DNA of 64,000 nt from Trujillonella endophytica. Its GTDB lineage: Bacteria; Actinomycetota; Actinomycetes; Mycobacteriales; Geodermatophilaceae. The stretch spans positions 1 to 64,000 of the forward strand of contig NZ_FOEE01000020.1 of NCBI RefSeq assembly GCF_900110555.1. The letters are read 5' to 3'. The notes beneath the pieces are model-generated. The model did not search any database. It worked only from the letters and a program-made list of their open reading frames with translations, and was not told the origin of the DNA. The position numbers and the translations under genes are program-made. Positions 16,492-24,765 of the stretch are shown here, piece by piece (position 1 is the stretch's first letter; each line of letters starts with the position of its first letter).

Positions 16492-17325
16492 ATGAGCGGT
16501 GGGCTGCAGGGGAAGGTCGCGTTCATCACCGGGGTGGCCCGGGGGCAGGGGCGGGCACACGCCCTGCGCCTGGCCCGCGACGGCGCGGACATCATCGGGC
16601 TGGACTCGTGCACCGACATCGGCTCGATCAACTACCCGAACGCGACCGAGGCCGACCTCGCCGAGACGGTCCGGCTCGTGGAGGCCCTCGACCGGCGGAT
16701 CGTGGTGTCCAGGGCCGACGTCCGCGACTACGCGGCGGTCACCGCCGCGTTCGCGAAGGGCTTCGCCGAGTTCGGCCGGGTGGACATCGTCATCGCCAAC
16801 GCCGGTGTGCTGCGGCTCGGCCCGGAGTCCGACGACTTCCTCGCCGACTGGAACGACGTCATCGACACCAACCTGACCGGCGTCTTCCACACCGTCCGCG
16901 CGGCGCTGCCGGCGATGCGCGAGGCCGGCCGCGGCGGCTCGATCGTGCTGACCAGCTCGAGCGCGGGCCTCAAGGGGCTGGAGAGCATCGCGGCCAGCTC
17001 GATGGCCTACGCCGCGGCCAAGCGCGGGCTGGTCGCGCTGATGCAGACGCTGGCGAAGGTGCTCGGGCCGGAGTGGATCCGGGTCAACACGGTGCACCCG
17101 ACCGGGGTGCGCAGCGGGATGACGCAGAACCCGGTCGCCGAGGCGATGATGGCCGCCGCCGCCGCGGGCAGGAAGACCGAGGTCTCGAACGCGGTGAACG
17201 TCCTGCCCATCACGATGCTCGAGCCCGAGGACGTCGCCAACGCGGTGGCGTTCCTCGTGTCGGACGAGGGCAGGCCGATCACCGGCGTCCAGTTCCCCGT
17301 GGACGCCGGGTTCGCCGTCCGGTGA
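16492..17325 (+). CDS. Mycofactocin-coupled SDR (carveol-dehydrogenase type)
   Basis: A 277-residue SDR. The start VAFITGVARGQGRAHALRLA is followed by an insertion (DIIGLDSCTDI..INYPNATEADLAETVRLVEALDRRIV) characteristic of the family whose NAD is held non-exchangeably and re-oxidised by mycofactocin. That family includes actinobacterial carveol dehydrogenase. The catalytic residues are Ser near 158, Tyr173 and Lys177 (MAYAAAKRG). ATG 16492 has GGAGGGG 5 nt upstream. It probably oxidises a secondary or allylic alcohol of the pathway substrate. Mycofactocin genes are not in the window. It converges with the P450 gene ending at 17338. Confidence 0.9.
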   Translation: MSGGLQGKVAFITGVARGQGRAHALRLARDGADIIGLDSCTDIGSINYPNATEADLAETVRLVEALDRRIVVSRADVRDYAAVTAAFAKGFAEFGRVDIVIANAGVLRLGPESDDFLADWNDVIDTNLTGVFHTVRAALPAMREAGRGGSIVLTSSSAGLKGLESIAASSMAYAAAKRGLVALMQTLAKVLGPEWIRVNTVHPTGVRSGMTQNPVAEAMMAAAAAGRKTEVSNAVNVLPITMLEPEDVANAVAFLVSDEGRPITGVQFPVDAGFAVR

Positions 17326-17337
17326 GCGCGGCCGGCG

Positions 17338-18561
17338 TCAGCCGGCCGGCGAGAACCGCAGCGGGATGGACGCCGGACCGCGCGCCATGCGCCCGTCGTA
17401 GGTGACCTCGGCGCCGTCCGGGACCGAGAACGGACCCAGGCGGGCCAGCAGCTGCTCCAGCGCGATCCGCATCTGCAGCCGGGCGAGGTTGGAGCCGATG
17501 CACCGGTGCACGCCCGCCCCGAAGCTGAGGTGGCGGCAGTGCGGCCGGTCGAGCTCGATCTCCCCGGGGCGGTCGAAGACCTCGGGGTCGCGGCCGGCCG
17601 CACCGAAGATCAGGCAGACCTTGTCGCCCTTGGCGATGCGCTGGCCGGCGACCTCGACGTCCTCGGTCGCGGTGCGGAAGACGATGGGCAACGGCGACTG
17701 GGTCCGGACGACCTCCTCCAGGAAGCCGGGGACCAGCGACGGATCCGCGCGGACCCGCTGCTGCAGCTCCTGGTCGCGGGCGAGGGCCAGCATCGCCGAG
17801 CCGATGACGCTCGCCGACGTGCCGATGCCCCCCTGCACGAGGATCTGCAGCCCGGACAGCCGGTCGGAGTCGGTGAACATCCCGTCGTCGACCCCGTCGG
17901 CGCGACCGAGCTGCATGATCGCCTCGACGATGTCGCCGCTGCCGGGACGGGCCTCGCGCGCGGCGAACTCGTCCGCCGCCCAGGACTTGAGCTGCCCGAC
18001 GGCCTCGATCAGCTTGCCCTGGTCCTCGTTCTCGAAGCTGATGACGTGGGCCGACCGCTCGGCCCGGACGAAGGCCTCGTCGGTGGAGTGCACGATCAGC
18101 CGGAAGAACACCGTGCCGGGGAACCTCCGGGCGAACTCGACGGCGATGTCGCACGACCCGCGCTCGACGAACGCGTCGATCAGCTCGTCGGCGATGGCCC
18201 GGATCGGGCCGTCGAGCCCGGCCAGCGCCTTGACGGCCAGGTGCGGGTTGACCTGCTTGCGGTAGGCGCGCTGGTCCGGCGGGTCGGTCTCCAGCGGCAC
18301 GATGCGCGGCATCTGCTCGAAGGTCGCCCGCTGCAGCCCGACGCCCTCGGCGGAGCTGAACCGCTGCCAGTCCTGGGCGATCGCGAGGATCGTCTCCTGC
18401 GACGTGGCCGCCCAGAAGCCACCGCCGGTCTCCACCCACACCAGCGGCCCGACCCGCTGCAGGTCGGCCACCGCGTCCCAGAACGGCGGGCCCATCAACT
18501 CCGGCGCCGTGTGGTCGAACGTCAGGACGGGGGACGCCGGCCGTGTCGGTGCACTGGACAT
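17338..18561 (-). CDS. Cytochrome P450 with non-acidic I-helix motif
   Basis: A 407-residue soluble P450. The heme loop FGAGVHRCIGSNLARLQ places Cys354 as heme ligand; the ExxR motif is in LEEVVRTQSP. The I helix reads VQGGIGTSAS: Thr248 is kept but the preceding residue, usually Asp or Glu, is Gly247, so proton delivery may differ. ATG 18561 has GGAGG close upstream. It is divergent from the amidohydrolase operon, and operator copy 3 lies between them. It presumably performs an early hydroxylation in the pathway. No ferredoxin partner is encoded in the cluster. Confidence 0.92.
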   Translation of the reverse strand: MSSAPTRPASPVLTFDHTAPELMGPPFWDAVADLQRVGPLVWVETGGGFWAATSQETILAIAQDWQRFSSAEGVGLQRATFEQMPRIVPLETDPPDQRAYRKQVNPHLAVKALAGLDGPIRAIADELIDAFVERGSCDIAVEFARRFPGTVFFRLIVHSTDEAFVRAERSAHVISFENEDQGKLIEAVGQLKSWAADEFAAREARPGSGDIVEAIMQLGRADGVDDGMFTDSDRLSGLQILVQGGIGTSASVIGSAMLALARDQELQQRVRADPSLVPGFLEEVVRTQSPLPIVFRTATEDVEVAGQRIAKGDKVCLIFGAAGRDPEVFDRPGEIELDRPHCRHLSFGAGVHRCIGSNLARLQMRIALEQLLARLGPFSVPDGAEVTYDGRMARGPASIPLRFSPAG

Positions 18562-18605
18562 GAGGCCTCCGGGAGCTCAGCGCCGAGCATGCGTCCGCCC
18601 GCGAT

Positions 18606-18621
18606 GCAAGGCTGGTCTTGC
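18606..18621. promoter_or_regulatory. TetR-type operator copy 3
   Basis: GCAAGGCTGGTCTTGC, in the 152-bp gap between the divergent P450 and amidohydrolase genes. A TACGGT -10 box directly follows at 18622-18627, so on the plus strand the operator fills the -35/-10 spacer. One site could serve both directions. A lone GCAAG near 18649 has no partner half-site. Confidence 0.8.
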
Positions 18622-18713
18622 TACGGTCGCACGCCTCGTGCTAGACACGCAAGCGGCCCGAGTGGCCCAGATCACTGCACGGGAGTTCCGACCCAGACGA
18701 CAGGAAACCCGCA

Positions 18714-19955
18714 ATGGCTCGCACGTTCGACGAGATGATGCAGCTGGGGCAGGGCATCGCGCACCGGCCCGTGACGTTCCTGCCCGACCCCGAGCCGCAG
18801 CCGCGCACGTACCTCCTGTACTCGGTCGACGACCACGTCTGCGAGCCGGGCGACCTGTTCACCCGCCGGGTCGATCCCCGCTACGGGGACGACGTCCCGC
18901 ACGTCGTCGGCAACGACGACGGGGCGCAGGCGTGGCTGGTGGCCGGCGAGCTGCGCACCTGGACCGGCGCGGACTCCACCGCCGGCCGCCGGATCGACGA
19001 CCTCGACGACCTGCTGCGCAACCTCTGGTTCGCCGACATGCGGGCCGGCACGTACGACGTGCACGCCCGCATCCGCGACATGGACATCGACGGCGTCTAC
19101 GCGACGGTCACGTTCCCCTCGATGGTCTGGGGCTTCTGCGGCCAGAAGATCTGGGGCCTCCCCGACCCCGCCCTCGCGCTGGCCTGCGTCCGCGCCTACA
19201 ACGACTGGATGGCCGAGGAGTGGGCCGGTCCCTATCCGGACCGGATCATCCCCGCCTCCCTCTGCTACATGCGCGACCCGGTGCTGGCGGCCGAGGAGGT
19301 GCGCCGCAACGCCGCCCGCGGTTTCAAGGCCGTGCACTTCTCGGAGAACCCGGAGAAGCTCGGCCTGCCCTCGATCCACACCCGGCACTGGGAGCCGTTC
19401 TTCGCCGCGTGCGAGGAGACCGACACGGTGATCAACCTGCACCTCGGGTCGTCCTCCACGCGCCCCAGCGTCTCCAGCGACACCCCGGTGACGGTGACCG
19501 GCCTGCTCTGGCCGGCGCAGACGATGTCGGCCGCCGCCGACTGGGTCTACTCCCAGGTCGCGATCCGCTTTCCCCGGCTGCGGATCGTGCTCTCCGAGGG
19601 CGGCATCGGCTGGGTGCCGATGCTGCGCGAGCGCATGGAGCGCGCGGCGCAGACCCGCGGCGCCGTCATGGACTGGACCGGGGAGCTCAGCCCGGCCGAG
19701 CTCCTGATGCGCAACTTCTGGTTCTGCGCCATCGACGAGCCGCGCAGCATGGAGGCCCGCCACCACATCGGCGTCGACCGGATCCTGCTCGAGGTGGACT
19801 ACCCGCACAGCGACACCAGCTGGCCGCACACCCAGGCCGCGGTCGACCGCATGCTGTCCGGGCTGCCGGCCGACGAGATCGCGCAGATGACGCACGGCAA
19901 CGCGGCGCACGTCTACCGCCACCCGGTGCCCACCGATCCCGCGTGGGCCAGGTGA
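18714..19955 (+). CDS. Amidohydrolase-family (ACMSD-like) metal-dependent hydrolase or decarboxylase
   Basis: A 413-residue TIM-barrel protein of the amidohydrolase-2 branch. Metal and active-site features are YSVDDHVCEP near residue 38 (in place of the HxH of other members), INLHLGSS, FPRLRIVLSEGGIGWVPMLRERM, and LEVDYPHSD with the conserved Asp. Enzymes of this branch decarboxylate or hydrolyse ring-derived acids; actinobacterial catabolic clusters carry many uncharacterised copies. ATG 18714 has AGGAAA about 7 nt upstream. It is the first gene of a plus-strand operon with the flavoprotein, SDR and SnoaL genes. The reaction is not assigned. Confidence 0.85.
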   Translation: MARTFDEMMQLGQGIAHRPVTFLPDPEPQPRTYLLYSVDDHVCEPGDLFTRRVDPRYGDDVPHVVGNDDGAQAWLVAGELRTWTGADSTAGRRIDDLDDLLRNLWFADMRAGTYDVHARIRDMDIDGVYATVTFPSMVWGFCGQKIWGLPDPALALACVRAYNDWMAEEWAGPYPDRIIPASLCYMRDPVLAAEEVRRNAARGFKAVHFSENPEKLGLPSIHTRHWEPFFAACEETDTVINLHLGSSSTRPSVSSDTPVTVTGLLWPAQTMSAAADWVYSQVAIRFPRLRIVLSEGGIGWVPMLRERMERAAQTRGAVMDWTGELSPAELLMRNFWFCAIDEPRSMEARHHIGVDRILLEVDYPHSDTSWPHTQAAVDRMLSGLPADEIAQMTHGNAAHVYRHPVPTDPAWAR

Positions 19956-19983
19956 GCGGCGCGGGCAGCGGCGGGCCGACGCC

Positions 19984-21705
19984 GTGACCGACACCGGGGA
20001 GTGGGACCTCACCACCGACGTGGTCGTGGTCGGCAGCGGCGGAGGCGGACTGTGCGCCGCGCTGGCGGCGCGCTCGCACGGGCTCGACGTCCTGGTGGCC
20101 GAGAAGGCAGAGGTCGTCGGCGGCTCGACGGCGATGTCCGGGGGCGGCATGTGGATCCCGGACAACCCCCTCATGCGGGCCGCCGGGGCGCCCGACTCGG
20201 CCGACCGGGCGCTGACCTACTTCGAGGCGGTCGTCGGCGACGTCGGCCCGGCGTCCTCCCCCGAGCGGCGGCGCTCCTACGTCGAGAACGGGCCGCGCCT
20301 GGTGTCGTTCCTGCAGGACCTCGGCGTTCCGTTCCGCTTCGCCGACGGGTACGCCGACTACTACTCCGGCGCGCCGGGCGGTTCGGAGCGCGGCCGCACC
20401 ATCGAGGCCCACCCCTACGACACCCGCGCGCTGGGCGACTGGGCGCCCCGGCTGCGCCCGGGCATGAGCACCGGCCTGGGGCTGATCGGCTTCGGCACCG
20501 AGCTGAGCGCGATGACGTACTACAACCGCCACCCCCGCAACCTCGCCGTGGCGGCGCGGGTCTGGCTGCGCACCCGGCTGGCGAAGCTGCGCGGCCGCCG
20601 GATGGTGGCCAACGGCGCCGCGCTGGTCGGGCGCCTGCTCGAGCTGGCCCTGGCCCAGGACGTGCAGGTCCGGACGCAGGCGCCGCTGCGCGAGCTCGTG
20701 GTCGCCGACGGCGCGGTGGTCGGCGTCGTGCTCGGCGGCGAGGACGGCGGTTCGACGCGGGTCCGCGCCCGGGGCGGAGTGCTCCTCGCCGCCGGCGGGT
20801 TCTCCCGCAACGCGGAGCTGCGCGCGACCTACGGCGGCAGCCAGGCGCGCTCGGCGCAGTGGTCGATCGCCAATCCCGGCGACACGGGCGAGGTGCTGCT
20901 CCAGGCCATGGCCGCCGGCGCCGCGACCGATCTGATGGACGAGGCGATCTGGCTGCCGATGGCCTGCCTGCCCGACGGCCGGCTGCCGGCCTACCCCTCG
21001 CGGCAGACCAGCGCCTTCGGCCGGGCCCGCTGGCGGCCGGGATCGATCATCGTCGACGCCGCGGGGCGCCGGTTCGCCAACGAGGCCGTGTCGACGTCGG
21101 AGCTGGCGCAGCGGATGTTCGCCCACGACGCCGAGTCGCGCTCGGTGCCCGCCTGGCTGGTTTTCGACGACGCCTTCCGCCGGCGCTGCCTGTTCGGTGC
21201 GGTGCCCGGGCGGTTGCCGCAGAAATGGCTGGACGACGGCTTCGTGCAGCGCGCCGGCAGCCTGGCCGAGCTGGCCCGGTTGTGCGGCATCGACCCCGAC
21301 GGGCTGGCCGAGACCTGCCGGCGGTTCAACGGCTTCGCCCGGGACGGCGTCGACGCCGACTTCTCCCGCGGCGAGTCCGCCTACGACCGGTTCATGGGCG
21401 ACCCGCGGCACGGCCCGAACAACTGCCTGGCGCCGGTCGAGCGCGGACCGTTCTACGCGGTCGCGGTCTACCCCTGCGACGTCGGCACCTGCGGCGGGGT
21501 GCTCACCGACGCCGACGCCCGCGTGCTGACGGCCGACGGCGTGCCGATCCCGGGCCTGTTCGCCACCGGGAACACCACGGCGAGCGTGCAGGGCCGCGCC
21601 TACCTGGGCGCCGGCGGGAGCATCGGCCCGACCTGCACGTTCGGCTACGTCGCGGCCAACACGATCGCGGCGCAGCGGGCCGAGACCACCAGCGCGGCAT
21701 CGTGA
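19984..21705 (+). CDS. FAD-binding dehydrogenase, 3-ketosteroid Delta1-dehydrogenase-like
   Basis: A 573-residue flavoprotein. The FAD-binding loop VVVGSGGGGLCAALAA is near residues 13-28, with the acidic end of beta-2 in AEKAEVVGGSTAMSGGGMW. The C-terminal region FYAVAVYPCDVGTCGGV, PIPGLFATGNTTASVQGRAYLGAG and GPTCTFGYVAANTIA follows the KstD/fumarate-reductase flavoprotein pattern. It probably introduces a double bond next to a ketone in a ring, passing electrons to an unknown acceptor. It sits 28 bp after the amidohydrolase gene. No other steroid-catabolic gene (kshA, hsaC) is in the window, so a steroid substrate is not implied. Confidence 0.87.
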   Translation: MTDTGEWDLTTDVVVVGSGGGGLCAALAARSHGLDVLVAEKAEVVGGSTAMSGGGMWIPDNPLMRAAGAPDSADRALTYFEAVVGDVGPASSPERRRSYVENGPRLVSFLQDLGVPFRFADGYADYYSGAPGGSERGRTIEAHPYDTRALGDWAPRLRPGMSTGLGLIGFGTELSAMTYYNRHPRNLAVAARVWLRTRLAKLRGRRMVANGAALVGRLLELALAQDVQVRTQAPLRELVVADGAVVGVVLGGEDGGSTRVRARGGVLLAAGGFSRNAELRATYGGSQARSAQWSIANPGDTGEVLLQAMAAGAATDLMDEAIWLPMACLPDGRLPAYPSRQTSAFGRARWRPGSIIVDAAGRRFANEAVSTSELAQRMFAHDAESRSVPAWLVFDDAFRRRCLFGAVPGRLPQKWLDDGFVQRAGSLAELARLCGIDPDGLAETCRRFNGFARDGVDADFSRGESAYDRFMGDPRHGPNNCLAPVERGPFYAVAVYPCDVGTCGGVLTDADARVLTADGVPIPGLFATGNTTASVQGRAYLGAGGSIGPTCTFGYVAANTIAAQRAETTSAAS

Positions 21706-21719
21706 GGAAAGAGGCCAAC

Positions 21720-22733
21720 GTGGAGTCCAGCGACCGGGCGCCGGCAGCCCCGCTCACCTTCGCCGGCGACGTCGTCGTCGTCACCGGCGCCGGATCGGGG
21801 ATCGGCCGCTCGCACGCCCTGGAACTGGCGCGCCGCGGCGCCCGGGTCGTGGTCAACGACATCGGGGTCGACCAGAGCGGCCGCAGCGCGGCCACCCCCG
21901 TCGCGCAGGCGACCGTCGACGCGATCGTCGCCGCCGGCGGCGAGGCCGTGGCCAGCCTGGACTCGGTCGCCGAGGCCGACGGCGCGGCGGCGATCGTGGC
22001 GACGGCGCTGGACACCTGGGGGCAGGTGGACGCCGTCGTGCACAACGCCGGCTTCTCCCGCGACAACCACTTCGAGCTGATGACGCCCGACGAGTGGCAC
22101 AGCGTGCTCGACGTGCACCTCAACGGCTGCTTCTACCTCGCCCAGTCGGCGTACCGGGCGATGAAGGACGGCGGACGCGGCGGGCGCTTCGTGTTCACCA
22201 CCTCCACCGGCGGGCTGCTGGGCGCCCCGCTGATGAGCAACTACGGCGCGGGAAAGATGGGCGTCGTCGGCCTGGCCCGCTCGATCGCGCTCGAGGGCGA
22301 GCGACACGGGATCAAGGCCAACGCCCTGTCCCCCGGCGCCGTCACGCAGCGGGCCGAGGACCCCCATGCCTTCCGCTTCGCCAACCGCGCCGACCCGATC
22401 GACCCGTCGACGCAGCCGGGCATGGACCAGCTCACCCCCGAGCGGGTCTCGCCGATGGTCGTGGTGCTGAGCCACCGCTCCTGCCCGGTCACCGGGCAGA
22501 TCCTGATGGCGCGGGCCGGCTGGTTCGCCCGGGCGTGGGTCGCGGCCAGCCCGGGCTGGATCGCCGACCCCGGCGAGGTCGCCGCCGAGCAGCTCGTCGA
22601 GCACTGGGACGAGATCTACGGCGCCACCCCGTGCGCGGACGAGCTGCCGCTGGACGGCCCCGGCTGGGCCTCGCGCTTCATGTTCGAACGCGTCAAGCCG
22701 ATGCTCGACGCCCAGCCCCGCGCCACGCCCTGA
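21720..22733 (+). CDS. SDR of the MFE-2/HSD17B4-like type
   Basis: A 337-residue SDR. It has VVVTGAGSGIGRSHALELARRGARVVVNDIGVD, AAGGEAVASLDSVAE, the NAG motif (VVHNAGFSRD), Ser in TTSTGG, Tyr175 and Lys179 (NYGAGKMG). This pattern resembles the 3-hydroxyacyl-CoA dehydrogenase domain of peroxisomal-type multifunctional enzymes, so a hydroxyacyl-CoA or a cyclic hydroxy substrate is likely. The 70-residue C-terminal extension (GWASRFMFERVKPML) has no recognisable domain. GTG 21720 has GAGG 5 nt upstream; it starts 14 bp after the flavoprotein stop and belongs to the same operon. Confidence 0.87.
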   Translation: MESSDRAPAAPLTFAGDVVVVTGAGSGIGRSHALELARRGARVVVNDIGVDQSGRSAATPVAQATVDAIVAAGGEAVASLDSVAEADGAAAIVATALDTWGQVDAVVHNAGFSRDNHFELMTPDEWHSVLDVHLNGCFYLAQSAYRAMKDGGRGGRFVFTTSTGGLLGAPLMSNYGAGKMGVVGLARSIALEGERHGIKANALSPGAVTQRAEDPHAFRFANRADPIDPSTQPGMDQLTPERVSPMVVVLSHRSCPVTGQILMARAGWFARAWVAASPGWIADPGEVAAEQLVEHWDEIYGATPCADELPLDGPGWASRFMFERVKPMLDAQPRATP

Positions 22734-22762
22734 CCCACCCGCCGGCCCCGAGAAGGAGACCC

Positions 22763-23218
22763 GTGCCGCCCTCGCGCAACATGCAGACCATCGACCGGCT
22801 GCGCAACCGCTCGAACTTCGACGACCTCACCAGCGACGAGGCGCACGCGGCGTCGCTGGCCGAGTACACCGAGGACTTCGTCGTCGTGGAGCCCCCGTCG
22901 CTGCCCCAGCGCGGCGAGCACCACGGCCGCGAGCAGTGGCTGGCGATGCACGAGATCATGCGCGCGACCTGGCAGCAGAAGCTGACCGTGGAGCACGCGT
23001 GGGACGTGCCCGAGCACGACGTCGTCGTCCTCTACTCCCGGATGGACTGGACCGCCAAGGAGACCGGGCGCTCAGCGATCTGGCCCACCGTGCAGGTCTT
23101 CCACTTCCGGGACGCCAAGATCTGCCGGGTCGAGATCTTCCACCAGGACACCCAGGTCATCCTCGACACCCTCGAGCCCCGCGAGGCCGCAGCGACCGCA
23201 GCCGGGGGCGAGCGCTGA
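22763..23218 (+). CDS. SnoaL/NTF2-like protein, paralogue 1
   Basis: A 151-residue protein with an NTF2-like (SnoaL) fold pattern, a cone-shaped pocket used by isomerases, cyclases and hydratases. Landmarks: FVVVEPPSLPQRGEHHGREQWLAMHEIMR, HAWDVPEHDVVVLYSRMDWTAKETGRS and VFHFRDAKICRVEIFHQDTQVILDTL. It shares about half its residues with the next gene. GTG 22763 has AAGGAG 4 nt upstream. The stop overlaps the next start (TGATG), so the two are translated together and may form a heteromer. The role is unknown; isomerisation or dehydration of a pathway intermediate is plausible. Confidence 0.82.
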   Translation: MPPSRNMQTIDRLRNRSNFDDLTSDEAHAASLAEYTEDFVVVEPPSLPQRGEHHGREQWLAMHEIMRATWQQKLTVEHAWDVPEHDVVVLYSRMDWTAKETGRSAIWPTVQVFHFRDAKICRVEIFHQDTQVILDTLEPREAAATAAGGER

Positions 23219-23652
23219 TGGCATCGGCCAACCTGCAGGCCTACGAGCAGTTGATGAAGGCCGCCGAGTTCGAGCACGACATCACCAGCGACCGGTCCCG
23301 CAACGCCATGTGGGACGCGTTCACCGAGGACTACGAGATCGTCGAGCCGCCCTCGCTGCCGCACGGCGGCGTGTACAAGGGCCGCGAGGAGTGGGCGCGC
23401 ATGAACGCGAAGATGCGTTCGCTGTGGGCCCAGAAGGTGACGCCGCTGCACATCTGGGACCTGCCCGAGCAGGACCTCATCATCCTCTACACCGACATGG
23501 AGTGGACGGCGCACGAGACCGGCCGCACGGTGCGCTTCCCGGCCGTCGAGCTGCTGCACTTCCGCGACGCCAAGATCTGCAGGGTGGAGATGTTCCTCCA
23601 GGACACCAAGGTCATCCTCGACACGTTGGGGCCCGGTGCCGGCCGTCCGTAG
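23218..23652 (+). CDS. SnoaL/NTF2-like protein, paralogue 2
   Basis: A 144-residue tandem paralogue of the preceding gene: YEIVEPPSLPHGGVYKGREEWARMNAKMR, HIWDLPEQDLIILYTDMEWTAHETGRT and LLHFRDAKICRVEMFLQDTKVILDTL. The N-terminal 25 residues differ most. ATG 23218 shares one base with the previous stop. Both copies keep the same Asp, Glu and His positions in the core, so both may be active, or they may pair as a heterodimer. Its TAG stop forms part of the -10 box of the TetR gene. Confidence 0.82.
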   Translation: MASANLQAYEQLMKAAEFEHDITSDRSRNAMWDAFTEDYEIVEPPSLPHGGVYKGREEWARMNAKMRSLWAQKVTPLHIWDLPEQDLIILYTDMEWTAHETGRTVRFPAVELLHFRDAKICRVEMFLQDTKVILDTLGPGAGRP

Positions 23653-23655
23653 GCT
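23650..23655 (+). promoter_or_regulatory. -10 box of a probable leaderless promoter for the TetR gene
   Basis: TAGGCT, then 7 nt, then GTG at 23663. The box includes the TAG stop of the preceding gene. The regulator therefore has its own start as well as possible read-through from the upstream operon. Confidence 0.6.
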
Positions 23656-23662
23656 GACTCCG

Positions 23663-24229
23663 GTGACGACCGAGTCGCGGCCGCCGAGCACCCGCGAGCG
23701 CATCCTCGAAGCGGCCATGGACGTGTTCGCCGAGCAGGGGTTCACCGGCGCGACGATCAGCGAGGTCGAGCGCCGCGTCGGCCTCGCCGTGGGCACCGGC
23801 AGCCTGTACCGGCACTTCCCGTCCAAGGAGGCGCTGCTGGCGGCCGCCGTCGAGCGAGAGGTGACCCGCCTGCGCACCGAGATGGCCGCCGCCGAGGAGG
23901 AGGCCGAGCAGCACGTCGCCCCGGGCGACGAGGCCCAGCGCCGCCGCCGCGCCTACGAGCAGCGGCTGCACCACCTGCGGCGGTTCGACCGGCTCTTCCG
24001 GCTGATGCTCACCGAGGGCGAGCGCGTCCCGGAGCTGCGCCAGGCGATCTGGGCGGTGCTGCAGGTGCCGGTGAAGCCGGACCCGGACGACAGCGACGTG
24101 CTGCGCGCCATCGCCGAGTCCGCACTGGGCGGCTACCACCTGTTCTCGATCATGCAGGGGCGGCCCTACAACGGCGTCTCCGAGGACCGCTTCCTCAGCG
24201 CCCTGGTCGCGGTCACCACCGCCCCCTGA
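23663..24229 (+). CDS. TetR-family regulator, candidate master regulator of the cluster
   Basis: A 188-residue TetR protein. The N-terminal domain STRERILEAAMDVFAEQGFTGATISEVERRVGLAVGTGSLYRHFPSKEALLAAAVE (residues 10-62) is a textbook TetR helix-turn-helix. The C-terminal ligand domain has an Ala/Glu-rich helix and no strong subfamily hallmark. It is the only regulator inside the 14.9-28.6 kb cluster, and five 16-bp inverted repeats of the length and symmetry TetR proteins bind lie on the cluster's promoters. The inference is that it represses the pathway until the substrate or an intermediate binds. The start at GTG 23663 is supported by the -10 box. Confidence 0.9.
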   Translation: MTTESRPPSTRERILEAAMDVFAEQGFTGATISEVERRVGLAVGTGSLYRHFPSKEALLAAAVEREVTRLRTEMAAAEEEAEQHVAPGDEAQRRRRAYEQRLHHLRRFDRLFRLMLTEGERVPELRQAIWAVLQVPVKPDPDDSDVLRAIAESALGGYHLFSIMQGRPYNGVSEDRFLSALVAVTTAP

Positions 24230-24255
24230 CCGCAGGGCCCGCGGGAGGGCGCGAG

Positions 24256-24271
24256 GCAAGTATATCCTTGC
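24256..24271. promoter_or_regulatory. TetR-type operator copy 4
   Basis: GCAAGTATATCCTTGC, between the TetR gene and the VOC gene (24309). It encloses the AT-rich TATATCCT, the only good -10 candidate there, so a bound repressor would mask the promoter. It is also the closest copy to the TetR gene itself. Confidence 0.78.
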
Positions 24272-24308
24272 ACCACCACGTGCCTCGGCCACGACGGGAG
24301 ATGCGGAC

Positions 24309-24761
24309 ATGGACGCGGTGCCCTTCCACGTCGGCATCACCACCGGCGACCTGCACGCCTCGATGGCCGACCTCGGCGACCACCTCCAGGTCACCTGGAG
24401 CGAGCCGTCCGCCCGCGAGGAGGTCTTCCACACCGTCGACGGCGTGCCGCAGCCCCGGCCGCTGTCGTGCGTGTCGAACGAGGGGCCGATCCACGTCGAC
24501 CTGATCCAGGGCGCCCCGGGCACGATCTGGCACACCGACGCCGGGCCGCGCCTGCACCACTTCGCCTACTGGACCGACGACCTGGCGGGCGACATCGACC
24601 GGCTGTCCTCCCAGGGCTGGCGGCTGGAGCTCACCCGGCCCGACGGGCAGGGCCGCCCGACCCAGTTCGCGTACCTGGTCCGCGACGACGGCTTCCGCCT
24701 GGAACTGGTCGACGACGCCGGGCGCGCCGACTACGACGGCCGGCGCACCGCGCGGGGCTGA
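24309..24761 (+). CDS. VOC-superfamily (glyoxalase-fold) protein
   Basis: A 150-residue protein with two beta-alpha-beta-beta-beta units: FHVGITTGDLHASMADLG at the start and LHHFAYWTDDLAGDIDRLSSQGWRLELT..FAYLVRDDGFRLELVDDA in the second half. Candidate metal ligands are His in PFHVG and LHHFAYW and Glu in RLELVDD. The fold covers epimerases, isomerases and extradiol dioxygenases; the short length argues against a ring-cleaving dioxygenase. It has its own operator (copy 4) and is convergent with the Rieske oxygenase gene, whose stop lies 5 bp away. Confidence 0.82.
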   Translation: MDAVPFHVGITTGDLHASMADLGDHLQVTWSEPSAREEVFHTVDGVPQPRPLSCVSNEGPIHVDLIQGAPGTIWHTDAGPRLHHFAYWTDDLAGDIDRLSSQGWRLELTRPDGQGRPTQFAYLVRDDGFRLELVDDAGRADYDGRRTARG

Positions 24762-24765
24762 CCGC

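Noticed and set aside
18645-18650. An extra GCAAG near operator copy 3
   Set aside because: It lacks the CTTGC partner six bases away, so it is a lone half-site expected by chance.
19984-21705. Calling the cluster a steroid-degradation locus because of the KstD-like flavoprotein
   Set aside because: No other steroid-specific gene (kshA, hsaC, kstR-type site) is present and the operator is different; the family also acts on other ring ketones.
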